Translations under genes and position numbers: made by a program | Assembly (NCBI GenBank): GCA_963971285.1 | Contig: OZ020251.1 | Location: 8,556,001 to 8,620,000, forward strand | Direction: 5' to 3' | DNA: 64,000 bases | Source of the DNA: Astropecten irregularis | Taxonomy: Eukaryota; Echinodermata; Asteroidea; Paxillosida; Astropectinidae | Notes under the pieces: generated by a model | What the model was told of the DNA's origin: nothing | The model's input: the letters and a program-made list of their open reading frames with translations, nothing else | The model's database searches: none | Shown: piece after piece, positions 1-11,010 of the stretch | Position numbering within the stretch: the first letter of the stretch is position 1 | Layout: each line of letters opens with the position of its first letter

Positions 1-140
1 TTTGTGTTTTTTGAAAATCGTTTTGTTTTGCAATGGCTACATTTAAACATCACAAGACATTAAAAAAGAAAAGAAAAAAAAGTCGAATACAAGACACCGC
101 CAACAGGAAATTGACATTGACAATGGTAGCAAGAGGATAC

Positions 141-1251
141 CTGCACGTCTCCGTTGGCATCTGTCACGTTTTCAGAGGCAGACGTAGAGGGCGGACTTGC
201 GTAGAGTACCTGGTACGACTTCACATACCAATCACCACTATCACCTTGTATTGTGACACCACACACTATCATACTGCCACCAAGGTCCACCTCGATCCAG
301 GGGTTCATGTCGCTGGCGTCAGCTCTATGGTAAGATTCAAAGCACGACTCATTATCAGAATTATTCCTTTATATATAAGCGAGTATTTTAGTATATCCAT
401 GTCGCCAAGATTACGCGTTCGGTTAACAGTGATATTTGTCATCTTGGGTATAGATTATCCTTCTCTATACACGATGTTCCCCGAGCACTTGATAACATAT
501 CGAGATAAAGACATGATGTATTACGTAACTTTTACATTAAATTGCAACAGCCGACCTGTAGCGAGGCGAAACATTTCCACACAAACTGGTATGTCGAATT
601 GTCAACATACCAATTTATGTGGTAATTCGTTGTACCATGTTGACTTGCACTGAAACTAAGTGGTCGAGTATCCCAGAATCAATAACCAGGATGTCGTTTC
701 TTGTTGAATATGACCTAGTGAAGACTTCTTTAGTTTAATTGCAAATACAGACATTTAGAACTGTACGTATGAACTAGACTGATGCAGCTTTTTTTTATAG
801 GAAGTCGACCTACTGGAATCAATGCGTGAACATGGTGCACGTGATAATTTACTTGCCAAGGTCACATACGTGGCTTCATAAATTGCTAAGACATGGAGGA
901 ACTTATAAGATCATTCATTCCTCTTGATAAGTTACTTTTCAAATCAGTCCACTTCATAGCTTTAATTTTCACTGATCATTGTATAATGTATACGGTAATA
1001 AAGGAAAATAACATTTACCAGAAAATATGTTGACTTCGTCCGATAAGAAATGTTATTAGAAATGTTTTTAGAATGACCCCTGGTCATCTTATGTATGTTA
1101 ACATCCATCGATACTCACGCTGATGACCAGCCTTTAGACTCATCCAGGCGGGCATTCCAAGCAGGCCAACCACTGGCTGTAGTCGAAGCTGTGAAGTGAT
1201 CATCCGGAACGGTGTCATCTTGAAGGCCCAGAGGCTCCGGACTCGGGCATG
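141..1251 (-). CDS. Discoidin (F5/8 type C) domain, two exons of a secreted protein, 3' part off the window
   Basis: Two minus-strand exons join in frame: 1251-1119 (133 nt, phase 1 in, phase 2 out, donor GTGAGT) and 324-141 (184 nt, acceptor ATAG, donor GTATCC). The first reads ACPSPEPLGLQDDTVPDDHF, then a GWPAWNARLD segment; the second contains NPWIEVDLGG and VCGVTIQGD, then WYVKSYQVLY. These are landmarks of the F5/8 type C fold (start Cys-x-x-P-L-G, the W-ARL segment, W-I-x-V-D-L-G, and V-x-G-V/I-x-x-Q-G), a family that binds carbohydrates or phospholipids outside the cell. The domain is incomplete: its last part and final Cys should lie left of position 1. The acceptor of the first exon (GGCAG) has a weak pyrimidine tract, so that boundary is less sure. 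By phase it continues from the Thr-rich micro-exons to its right. Stretch 325-1118 is intron with nothing else recognised. Confidence 0.8.
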
Positions 1252-1715
1252 CTGCCAGTTGATCGTTTGGAACGGGAGATGAAAACATATTTGAGCAATA
1301 AATAAATAAATTCGTACCCCCAAAACTAAGTGTTATTTTAAATATGATAGTAATCGACAGCACTTGTGTCATTTGAAAATTTGAATGGTCGCCTCTTATG
1401 TTCATCTATGTTTAAAAATAAAAACAAATGATCCATTCACCTCATATGCAATCATAATATCGCAGTTATCCAAATTATTAAAATAGAATGTCCTTATTGT
1501 AAACAAAGAAATCCACGATCCACGATATAAGTAAGACTCACGATTTACCGAGGATATAAGTTTTTTGAAGTAAAACTTTCTATAAAGGTCAATGCCCTAA
1601 CATACAATCAGTCATCAAGCGTATCCGAGAATGTTCTCCAAACAGGTCATCAAGACAACCCGACGCAAACAGTCAACAAAACTACCAAATTGAAAAAATA
1701 AATAAATAAACTTAC

Positions 1716-1754
1716 CCTCAGTTGTGGTTGCAACTGAAGTAGTAGTAGGTATTT
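1716..1754 (-). CDS. 39-nt phase-1 micro-exon, Thr-rich linker
   Basis: Minus-strand exon with a CATCAG acceptor after a pyrimidine-rich tract and a GTAAGT donor. It is 39 nt, begins and ends in phase 1, and with the upstream G reads E-IPTTTSVATTTE. The Thr/Ser content suggests an O-glycosylated spacer. Because it is phase 1-1 it can be skipped or repeated without breaking the frame. It joins in phase to the discoidin exon at 1251. Confidence 0.65.
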
Positions 1755-1895
1755 CTGATGATGAAAAAGGGAAAAAAATCAATCACCACATTACGTGAAT
1801 CCAAATCCACGCTCACCGCAACCAACAAACCCAAACAGTGATAAAACAAACCAAATATACCAAAAACAGGCAGACTGGCTATTTATGTTGCCTAT

Positions 1896-1935
1896 CTTCA
1901 GTTGTGGTTTTTCTCTGTCGTAGTATATAGCATTT
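1896..1935 (-). pseudogene. Decayed micro-exon copy
   Basis: Minus-strand sequence of about 40 nt that aligns with the intact micro-exon at 3305-3267 and shares its ACCACAACTGAAG end. The donor has become ATAGG where the intact copy has GTAGG, the acceptor AG has become AA, and the length is off by one. Neither splice site is usable. It looks like a dead member of a small tandem family of linker exons. Confidence 0.55.
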
Positions 1936-2445
1936 TAGGAAGTCAATGAAAAAAAAAAAAAAACATTTTGACCTTTTATTTATGTTTAGCCTCCAACTCA
2001 GCAACAAACCTAAGACGACGGGAATGCAGTCATCAACTGATTAAGCCAACTTAACAAACCCGTAAAGCTCCCGATTTGCCATCATCAAAACACCCACAAA
2101 CAACTCAATATATTTACCCGTTTAATCATTATCGTCTGCTGTTAAACCAACCAGAGTTTTCCACCTTTACATACTGAGGTAACTGCATTTCATGGTAAGC
2201 CTTGAAATAGTTTCAGAGTTGGTCTAGATCGCTACTTGGTGGCATGTTTATTTGAATATAAATCGGCTACCACATAGTATCAATCAACCGACATACACAG
2301 ATGATTTCAAACAGCAAACTGTTAAATCATGGAACTTGAGGGTAATCTATAATGATTAAAAAGGAAAAAAAGAAACAATACAAAGACCGCTCACATGAAG
2401 ACAACCAAAAGCAATCAGTCATTAAACCACCAATATGTAACTTAC

Positions 2446-2677
2446 CGTCAGTTGTGGTAACCCTACCCTAACCCTAACCCCCCTGGAAAACCTCGTAGCA
2501 CCCCCCCCCCCCCCCGCGTGCCCCCCATTTGAGATTTGGGTTGGTGAAAACAAATATTATATATTGTAGTGCCCCCCCCCCCCCAGACAATTGCTAGTGC
2601 CCCCCTTGTGCCCCCCAGACTCAAAAGTCTGGTGACGCCACTGGTGGTAACCACCAAAGAAGTAGAAGTAGGTATTC
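2446..2677 (-). pseudogene. Micro-exon (42 nt) split by a 190-bp mobile element
   Basis: Removing the insert and one copy of the 9-bp direct repeat GTGGTAACC (2454-2462 and 2644-2652) leaves a 42-nt phase-1 exon, acceptor CATCAG and donor GTAAGT, reading G-IPTSTSLVVTTTD with the upstream G. Both splice sites are intact, but inclusion would put C-rich element sequence into the message. Skipping keeps the frame because the exon is phase 1-1. Confidence 0.6.
2454..2643. mobile_element. C-rich short dispersed element, copy 1
   Basis: A 190-bp insert flanked by the direct repeat GTGGTAACC. It contains poly-C tracts, the phrase CCATTTGAGATTTGGGTTGG, and ends AGACTCAAAAGTCTGGTGAC then GCCACTG. The same order of phrases recurs at about 31021-31207, so it is a dispersed family. 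Its left end carries a short telomere-like run, CCCTACCCTAACCCTAACCC. No coding capacity. The superfamily is not clear; a 9-bp duplication fits several DNA-transposon groups. Confidence 0.7.
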
Positions 2678-2804
2678 CTGATGAAGAAGGTGGAAAGGAT
2701 AATGATTTAACACTGCATTAGGTACATCTTAATCAATGCACACTGCAAGCAAAAATAACCACCAACACCAAAGACAAAATAACGACAACCAACAAACTGG
2801 TAAT

Positions 2805-3245
2805 CAAAGATTATACAGCGCTACGCGCAAGATTGATAATTGACCGCATGGTAATTGGTATCGAGGTCGCCATCATCCATGCACATTATACACGATCCGC
2901 CATTTTGGTGTGCAAATAGCGAGTAGTTTGTACACGGGACATATGGGGCTGGGAGATTTATCAAAGAAAAGGGGGGTGTTAGGTAAGATTTTGGCCCGGA
3001 TTCGATTAAAACCTATTGTTTATTGCAAATAGAAATATTTGAAATTGATGTGAAGCAGCTGAATATAAAAAAGGCGATTTTTAGTGGTTTTCTAGACCTA
3101 CTATTGCAAGTACCGCACACATCGATATATCATGCTATGGAAACTCCGTACGTGGAGCGCCCGCCCAACACAAGAATGGCGCCCATGGCGATTACACGTT
3201 TCAGGGAGAGTTCCCAATCTTGCGCGTAGCGCTATATAATCTTTG
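2805..3245. mobile_element. 441-bp MITE, hAT-like (8-bp target duplication)
   Basis: The ends are inverted repeats of about 30 bp: CAAAGATTATACAGCGCTAC on the left and the complement of ..AGCGCTATATAATCTTTG on the right, followed inward by CGCGCAAGATTG. An 8-bp direct repeat CTGGTAAT flanks it (2797-2804 and 3246-3253). The 8-bp duplication and CA-start terminus fit a hAT non-autonomous element. Nothing inside looks coding. It lies 14 bp from the micro-exon donor at 3267. Confidence 0.75.
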
Positions 3246-3266
3246 CTGGTAATCCATGTTACCTAC

Positions 3267-3305
3267 CTTCAGTTGTGGTAGCCATTGGGGTAGTGGATAA
3301 CATCT
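3267..3305 (-). CDS. 39-nt phase-1 micro-exon, Thr-rich linker (first after the apple exon)
   Basis: Minus-strand exon, acceptor ATATAG, donor GTAGGT, 39 nt, phase 1-1. It reads E-MLSTTPMATTTE after the G left by the apple-domain exon at 6402, so the joint is in frame. Same spacer type as the micro-exon at 1754-1716. Confidence 0.6.
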
Positions 3306-3679
3306 CTATATGAAAGAAAACATACACAACTGTATGATATATACAGTATATATCTATCTCTTTTCTTTTTTTCATTGTGAGTTTCTAATCGGACTACAAA
3401 GCATCTAATGGGACAGGCAACAAAAGGTTGTAGAGAGGTTAAAAAGGTTAGAATTATTTTGTTCCATTGAATTGATTTTATAAAAAGTATAGGGGCCTAG
3501 TATTTCGAGGGAACAAAATGTTTTTGTTTTTTTAGGAAATGAAATGGGTTACGTCGATGATTTATATCATGAAAATCACAAAGTCAAAGAGCTAGCATTA
3601 TAGACAGATTAAAAAAATCATAAAACATCAGGTGATGACGTCGTCATGATTGCTTCATAATATCAATTTCCAGCTTATA

Positions 3680-4830
3680 ATTTACCAACCCACAGGCGTT
3701 GCCAAGTCACGAACGATGATGTCATATTGACGTCATGTTGAGGAAGGAAGAAAATAACGGCTTTTCGCTAACGCGAAAAAACAATCAAGGCTTTTCGCTT
3801 GAGCGGAAAGGCCAAAGTATGTCTGTTGAAAACAGCGCATCAGGCTTTACAGCATATGATATAAAATGCTTCTCAACTTAATGTTAATAGGCTTCTTCTG
3901 GTTTTACTGGAAGTAGAGGTCGCAGAGGTCAATCAATGTGTCACAAAGACAGCAATTTCCTTCGTCACATTGCTTGATCTTTCTACTTCCGGTCAAACAG
4001 AACGAGTTGCTGTTTCTTTAAAAGTGTTAAAGACTAGGATCATGATTCTTTCACCAAAAGTCAATGTTAGGCAAGGTCTTCCTTCGTAACATTGCTTGAC
4101 CCTTGTGACCTCTATTTCTGGTGAAACAGGAATCAGCTCCTCATTTAAAGGTGCTACGAGCTATGATCATGAATATTTCGCCAAATGTCAATGTTCGGAA
4201 CGTTATTTCTTTGAGACACACCAAGATCTTTTATATCATATTCGGAAAAGCCCTATATTCTGTTGCAAACAGACATAATGTCTAGTTTTTCTATTCTTCT
4301 TGTCGTCCAGTCCCATAGACTTTGTACACGTTTTGCTCTGGCACCCACTAAAGTCACTTTTAAACTGTCCATCTTAACCAAACTTAGTCCAAAAAAGTCA
4401 CTTAATCACACATGTGCCCCCTGTGATTACCGTCGGCGTGATGTCATCGGGTCTCAAACTATGACCGATTTTTTATTTGATAATAAAAATCTTCACAAAT
4501 CAGCACAAAATAAAGCAATTTGCATATCAAGTTGATTCATTTGACAAAAGTCATGGTTAGAGACGGTCTTCCTTTCGACACAATGATTGACCTCTGTGAC
4601 CTCTTCATCCGGTCAAATCGGAAGTATCTCCTAATTTAAATTTAGTAAGAGCTTGGATAATGACTCCTTTACCAAATATCAATTTTAGGAAAAGTATTTC
4701 TTTGCGACACAAACATACGACGTGATCTTAACCAGATGTCTTACTGTGTATTGGGTTCTTTTTTATCATACTACGAAAAGACCTATGTTCTGTTTTTCGC
4801 AGGCATAATCTTCATTTCCCCTTTAAATCA
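3680..4830. repeat. Cluster of dispersed repeats with GGAAAAGCC-type hairpins
   Basis: Contains pieces recurring at 9199-10315, 10180-11300, 12560-12720 and 46500-47750: the hairpin ends GGCTTTTCGC..GCGGAAAGGCC near 3790-3815 and ATTCGGAAAAGCCC near 4236; the phrases AGAGGTCA..GAGGTCAA and GGCGAAAGAATCATGATC in repeated ~120-bp units; and the phrase CATAGACTTTGTACACGTTT with AAGTCACTTTTAAACTGTCC. Mostly in reverse orientation here. No protein domain is visible. Probably non-autonomous mobile DNA; boundaries are uncertain because copies are nested. Confidence 0.55.
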
Positions 4831-5759
4831 TGAAAATTCTTGCGAATGAAGCCAGATTTTTGTTCTATTTTAATAATTTTCGGTATACAACAGTGATTAA
4901 CACTGTACAATAAATAATAGTGACTTTATCATTAGTCATTTTGCGTATAGAATGCAAGATTCGATCGATCGATGAAGAAGTTAAATACGAAGTAGCTATA
5001 GATGCTGACCTCGTCATTTGATTTTAAAGAGTTCTCTATGTCTTCATCTACATCCCATTAGCTTAACTCTCAGTATTGTCGATATTCGCCAAGTTCGGTA
5101 ATTCATCAAAATCCAATACACATCGTTTACTTTCCCTTACCTTCTTACCCGCCTTACCCATCGGCTTATATGAATACCTTTTACATACGTCTTTTGCATT
5201 GAAATATGTCAATTTTAAACATATTTTAGCATTTGTTTAAGCTGCAGAGTAATGCTTGTACGTTGTATGGGAAAAGGTACGTAGAATTATTGAAATGTCG
5301 TTTTATTGTATTGTATTCAAATTGTTTAAAATGTACATTAAAATAGTTTATGTCACTTTCCCGTAGACTTCACGCCATTAACTGCTACGCAATAAATGTA
5401 GCGCCCAATTGCGGAAAGGCCACATGCTTTGTTTTCAAACAAAAATATAATATATGTTTGTTTTGTTTTACAAATTTTTTCGCAAACTAAAGAAATTTAA
5501 TTTTAAGGCCTATATGATTAAGTTAGAGTGACGCAAGAGAAAAAAACAGTGACAACTCTGTGACCACACACAAGCACTGATTACTTGAGGATCGAAATAT
5601 ACAAATAAAGCAATTACTACAATTCGGCATGAACGTTGTTTTCAGTAATTTTCAACCTGTCGCTATAGGACATCTGACGATTTATTTGGAAGAAAATTTT
5701 GAAAATTCTAGCCAAACTATTTTTTTGTTCCATTTCCGTTCATAGCACAAGTTAGGTCA
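4831..5759. other. Non-coding stretch, nothing recognised
   Basis: AT-rich sequence within the intron between the apple-domain exon and the micro-exons. I see no exon, RNA gene or clear repeat here. Confidence 0.4.
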
Positions 5760-6295
5760 TTGCATCGATCAATTGATAAACCATTCATACAAACAATGAA
5801 TAAACCAATGGAGCTATCGATCAGCCAACCGACCTATCATTCAATCAATCTATTGACCAAGCAATTAATCAATCAATATTTGCATCAATACATGAACTGT
5901 TATATCAATACCAATTACTCAATCGATAATGTAACCAATAAATCAGTCTATCGCTCAATGCATTTAACCACCAATCAATCCATATATCCATATATATGTC
6001 AATTAGTCACTCAGTCGATCAATCGTAAATCGATCAGAGATTTAATCGGTTAATCAATCGTTAAAGCAATCAATTGATCAAACAATTTATCGTTAAATCA
6101 ATCAATCTTTAAATCAATATATCGTCAAATCAAAACTGTTAATCCAATAAGTCAATCAATAATCAATCATTCAATTGACCAATATGTTGTTTCACCGATC
6201 AACTGATCGATTTACCGATCAATCAATACACATACCAGTCAATCCATTGATTATTTAATCTATCAATCTATGGATCGGTAACAAATCACAAACAA
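5755..6295. repeat. Degenerate (AATC)n-like tract
   Basis: About 540 bp dominated by spaced CAATCAATC, ATCGATCAATC and TCAATCAAT words. It is not a clean microsatellite: tetramers drift and are interrupted, as in an old or continually mutating repeat. The plus-strand open frame across it (5760-6053) is a by-product of the repeat. Confidence 0.7.
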
Positions 6296-6401
6296 TCAGT
6301 CAATCCAAACTGCACACTGCATTTTTACAAATTGAGCTTAATGATAATATAAGTGTTTGTTTTGTTTCATTTGCTGTTTCTTTTGATAGGGAAATGCTAA
6401 C

Positions 6402-6750
6402 CTCCAGCACCGTGGTGCTCTCCCTTAAAGTATAGACATCCACTTGAAACCAGCAAGTCGCTCGTGTCCTCGGAGTAGACCGCCGAGTTGAGCTCACAGC
6501 GTTGATTGTCTTTGCAGAAGTTGAATGATTTGCAGGCATCATCCTGCAGACACATCCCGGCACATGTCAGATAGGAGTCGGTCGTTTCATTGCGATAGGC
6601 ACTTCCGTTTCCACGAAAGGCATGGTCTTGCTTTGTACCGCTGTAAAATGTTTTCTCTTTTGCGCCAGATTCACAGAAAGGAAAGTCAGTTTCGGTAGCT
6701 ACAATGGAGGCTACGATCAGAAGGCTGACCGCGAAATTTACGGTTTCCAT
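6402..6750 (-). CDS. First coding exon of a secreted protein: signal peptide plus PAN/apple domain
   Basis: Minus strand, ATG at 6750-6748, open for 349 nt to a GTTAGC donor, ending in phase 1. Residues 1-20 (METVNFAVSLLIVASIVATE) have the charged start, hydrophobic core and small residues of a signal peptide. The rest fits a PAN/apple module: Cys at about 26, then C-x3-C (CAGMC) followed by DDACKSFNFC, RCEL and a final SSGCLYF. PAN/apple domains mediate protein or sugar contacts outside the cell. Phase 1 at the end matches the Thr-rich micro-exon at 3305, and through those the discoidin exons at 1251 and 324, giving apple - Thr-rich spacer - discoidin. That chain is an inference from phase and order. 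The exon could also be one of several alternative starts, since the exon at 12447-12229 ends in the same phase. Confidence 0.8.
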
Positions 6751-7894
6751 TGCAAGAATTAATTCAATTCAACGGTCATTCTTACGTATGTTTAATCTAG
6801 TGTCAATTGAAAGTTGTTTATAATGAAGATAATGCACACTGGCAGATGAAGCTTTATATCAGAGGATTTGGTGTCCGATGAACCGTATGATGAACGCAAA
6901 ACACTGATTGAGGAGTTTCAGTCCGTGAATGTACATTCAAATATCTGGGTGCAGACAGCTGATGAAGTTTGCATAGCCTAGCCACGTCGACACTGCCGTC
7001 AAGTTCAGATCGAGTCTTGTTATAAGCGCAATCGTGTCTAAACTGGGTCCCCACTAATGCAAACACCGGCCAATCAGAATGGAGACAGCCGGTAGCCAAA
7101 CCCCTTAAAGGCATCCAGATTACAGCGTCATCGTGACGTCTTTATTCACTGTTTCGTCAGTGAAGCTAGACCTGCTGCCGCTGTGTATTGTAAATAAATC
7201 ACGGTCAGGGTTGTGCAATTTGCATCGGAAGGTTATAAAATCGATGGTGTATAATTAAACACAGGCTTGATATTAACCGATGTTTTGTCCCCTCCCCCCC
7301 CCAAAAAAAAGGTCATTTTATTCTTGGTATAGACCTACACAATTTTCTAGACAATCAGTTGCCCGATGAAGGCTAACAGTTCCAGCAGCCTTGGCTGTTC
7401 CCTCTGCGTTGAATAACCACCTCCTTTCAATTTGTTTTTCTTATAAGTCTATTTGCGCCTCTTTTATTTGTTAGTTTGGTGCTTGCTTTTTGAAATGACA
7501 TAAAAAAAGGAAAAAAAGAAAAAGAAACGTAGGTCTATACGCTATATTTTGATTACGCGTGGATTATGGGGATCATCATGGCATATTTGGCTTCATTCAC
7601 AGCCCACCTGGTTTTGTGTTTCACATTATACGATCTCCTTTGGATACAAAATAAAAACGTGTTTTTGCACAACTACGTAATCTTACGCAGCAGCAGACCC
7701 CATGCTACCTGTGGTGGCCTATGTGTGGCATCTGCACTAGTAAGCAGGAGGCCATGGTTTTCAATACCACCTGATCTGAGCCGGCTCATGATTTTTTAAT
7801 GCGCACTCAAGAAGCACTTGAAGTGCTCATCTACGACGGTGACTGGTAATAATTGTATTTACGTAATCTACTTTACAACGCACAAGGAATCACG

Positions 7895-8570
7895 TCGTTT
7901 ATGGCAGTTTCCCACTATCACGATTCGTGGCGCGATCGAAATCGTGTTATTAATCGTAGAGTAATCGTGGTGATCCTATCAGATCTTATCATAGATCTTG
8001 AGGTCGTGGCAGTCAAGTTGATCGTGGGAAAAATATATGAAGATTAAAAACAAATTCTACGATCAACACGATTGTTCCCTTTTTCATGATCATCGCACTA
8101 GATCGTATTGGATCGTAATAAAACGCACCATATCGTAACTAATCATTCGTCAAAATGGTTGGACAATACAATCAACATTCTTTGTTCAGATTTGCTACGA
8201 TCAGTGTTTATTGACTATAATGAATGCTAACTCTGTAGAGATAAAAGAAATATGGATTTCATGATCAGTCTCGCTGTATTACACCCATCGTGGTCCAATC
8301 ACTACTCAAGCCATGACCACTCTCGATCCTAATCGTAAAAACAATCGTAATCTGTCCAAACAGAACGCGCATTGGTTCATGATGGACATGCCAGAACGTA
8401 TCATAATGTATATGCACGTACCAGATCGGCCTAAATCATGGACCCCGATCTTGATAATCGTGTCAATTCGGCAACCAATCGGTTACTCAATTGGAACAAT
8501 CCTAATGGAACGCATTATGGTTGTATCTGTTCAGGACACTAAATTGAGACAGATCTTGAAACCTTAAATA
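7895..8570. repeat. ATCGT-rich island
   Basis: The words ATCGT, GATCGT and ACGATC occur many times at irregular spacing and on both strands, far more densely than in flanking DNA. There is no fixed period. Short open frames here are probably accidental. The neighbouring 6751-7894 shows nothing I can name. Confidence 0.5.
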
Positions 8571-8689
8571 ACCTAATCATGGCCATATCTCAATATACCG
8601 CACCATGTCGAACCAGAATGCATCAACTCACATCACCTCGTGACATTAATATCAGAGAAACTAAACGGAAGATGCTTAGAAACAAATGA

Positions 8690-9065
8690 CCAGTGTCCTC
8701 ACGGACACACCGTACCTTTTCAATGTCAATGCTTACGTGACTGAATAAAGGGACGCGGCTTCGAAGATTATTGTTTTTGTTCGCATCAATTAAGAGCGAC
8801 CATGACCAGTTTTGGTTTGCAGTTGTTGAAACCAGTCCTCTTTACCGGGCCCAATCAATATAAAGCGTAAAACCTTAGTCGCGTTATCGAACGCCTGTAG
8901 CAGTTTCCTAAAAATCGAAAGAAGACCTAATCAAACTGTTTATAGCCTGCGGGGGCCACCGAAAGGTGAAAAACATCAGCAGGTTTTCTATTGAAACCGC
9001 CAACTAAAATACTCTTCCACATAGGGATATTACAACTCAATGGGTTGCGTCAGCAAATAATACAT
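8690..9065. repeat. Diverged ~380-bp segment, left copy of a direct duplication
   Basis: Shares a long series of phrases with 10630-11010: ATGCTTACGTGACTGAAT, GGGACGCGGCTTCGAAGAT, TCAATTAAG.GCGACC, ACCTTAGTC, TGCGGGG.CC..GAAAG and TATTGAAA.CGCC. Same order and orientation but clearly diverged. No open frame is conserved between the copies. Confidence 0.6.
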
Positions 9066-9198
9066 ATGGACATAATCATCTACAACTTGCAGCAGTGTCA
9101 CAAAACTGCAAAACTCCAGGTCTGGGAAATGTCACTGCCAAGTGGGTTTGGGGATGGTTGTGTTTTTATGGGAAAAGGAAGAGGAATCATAAAAAAAG

Positions 9199-10315
9199 GT
9201 TTTTCGTTTCGCTCGGAAAAGCCAACAAGACATTTATGTCTGTTGAAAAAAGAGCTTAGGGCTTTTGCAAATTATGATTTCGCTTGATGGGATTCCCCCT
9301 CTAAAAACAGCCTTTTCCAAACCAGGATTTGTTGTGTAGAGCAACAGAATCAGCCCTCATTAACTTTTATCTGGTTATAATTGCTTCATGGATTTTCTCT
9401 TGATGCATTTCTCCCAACCACAGGGAGTCAAACCTCTCTGGAACAGATAGCATTGTTTACATGTCTGAGCCCACTGCCTACAAGGTGGTTTTGTAAGCAG
9501 TTGAGTGCTCTCATAGGAATCTACATTTTCATTGTTTGTGCAACAATTTGAACATTAAAAGAACGAAAAATGATTTTATAACCACGCAGACAAAATCAAA
9601 TATGGCATTATATAGAATATTTAATGGTCCCTTGACACAAATGAGAAAGGAGATTGATCCTTGGGAAATGAGGAAAGGCCTACCACAAATCCCGGTACAG
9701 GTTTGGCAGAATACCCAAATATGAAGCTTATATTCGGGTTTAAGCTTTAAAAAAATTTCGAGACATGGAATACTTTTGTTTGTCACAAACTAGAATTTCC
9801 GTGATATTTGACATTTGGCGAAAGAATAATGATCGATGCTACCTCTTACCACTTTTATGAAGAGTTACTTCCTATTTGAATGGAAGTAGAGGTCACAGAG
9901 GTTAATCAATGTGTTAAAAAGAAAGACATTCCCTAACATTGAAATTTGGCGAAAGAATCATGATCCTAGCTCTCGCCACATGTGAACGAGGAGCTACACC
10001 CTGTTAGACTAAAAGTAGAGAGTCGGAAGACATCACACAATGTGTCACAACGAAATACCATCCCTAAACATGACATTTGTCGAAATAATCAACTTCATAA
10101 TATCTCAAATGGTTTATATTCTGTTGATATTTAAACATTGTTATTATAACATTTAAGTCGTTTGTAATTTGACATCTGATGAAGTGGGTGCCAGAACAAA
10201 ACGTGTACAAAGTCTACTGGACTGAACGCAAAGAAGAGGAAGAGGAAGGGGAAGAACATGAAGACAAAATAAAAATTCAACAAACGAAAAGGGTTTTACG
10301 CTTCGTTCGGAAAAG
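9199..10315 (+). mobile_element. ~1.1-kb dispersed element of the GGAAAAGCC family
   Basis: Begins with a hairpin word CGTTTCGCTCGGAAAAGCC and ends with a related one, CGCTTCGTTCGGAAAAGCC. Inside are ~120-bp sub-repeats (GGCGAAAGAATCATGATC, then ACTTCCT, then GTAGAGGTCACAGAGGT) and the phrase AACGTGTACAAAGTCTACTGG. A fuller copy is at about 46500-47750. Non-coding as far as I can see. Confidence 0.55.
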
Positions 10316-10629
10316 CCAAAAATTTGAACAAATTACAAAAACAACAAATTAGTAACTAAATGCTTTTTCAAAGCATTAACAATTATTGTAGGATCACAAT
10401 TTAGAATGCTAAACCGTTTTTATGTTCATATTTCTCACACTGACATAGTATTTGAGTTCGTTGGGCAATTCATTCATTATTAATTTGGTATATTATATCA
10501 AGCCCACTGTAAATGAACGTGTTATTTGACAAGTACGTTATCTTCTTTGTAACACAGTAGGAATTTAATATCATCTCGATTACGTGGTATTGTAGTGTGC
10601 GCAGGAAGGGAGTTGTAAAACGAATTCCA

Positions 10630-11010
10630 GTGTTCTTAAGGAAACACCGGACATTTTCAATGTCACGTCAATGCTTACGTGACTGAATGAAGGACAAACC
10701 TGTGGGACGCGGCTTCGAAGATTTGTGTTTCGATTCACTTCAATTAAGCGCGACCGTGGTCAGAATTATTTCCAGTTGAAACCATGCTGGCGCCTCTTTA
10801 ATTAACAGGGACAGTCGATAGGAAGCGTACAGCCTTAGTCTTCTGTCTTAAAATTCGAATATTATGATCAACCTTTTGTCTTTTGTGACTGCGGGGACCG
10901 CAGAAAGATGTCTAACAACGGCAGAAATTTTATTGAAATCGCCGGCGAATTAATAGTATTCCACAAGGAGAGAAAAGTAATGGGTGGCGTTAGCAAAGAT
11001 GAAAATACAT
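10630..11010. repeat. Diverged ~380-bp segment, right copy of the direct duplication
   Basis: Counterpart of 8690-9065, about 1.94 kb away in the same orientation. The stretch from 11011 to 12228 contains another fragment of the GGAAAAGCC family (about 11220-11300) and otherwise AT-rich DNA with no gene seen. Confidence 0.6.

Noticed and set aside
33-653. Plus-strand open frame of 206 codons
   Set aside because: It is the reverse shadow of the discoidin exon at 141-324 plus intron, with no domain.
2461-2480. Telomere repeat
   Set aside because: Only two to three CCCTAA-like units at the edge of an interspersed element; not an interstitial telomere array.
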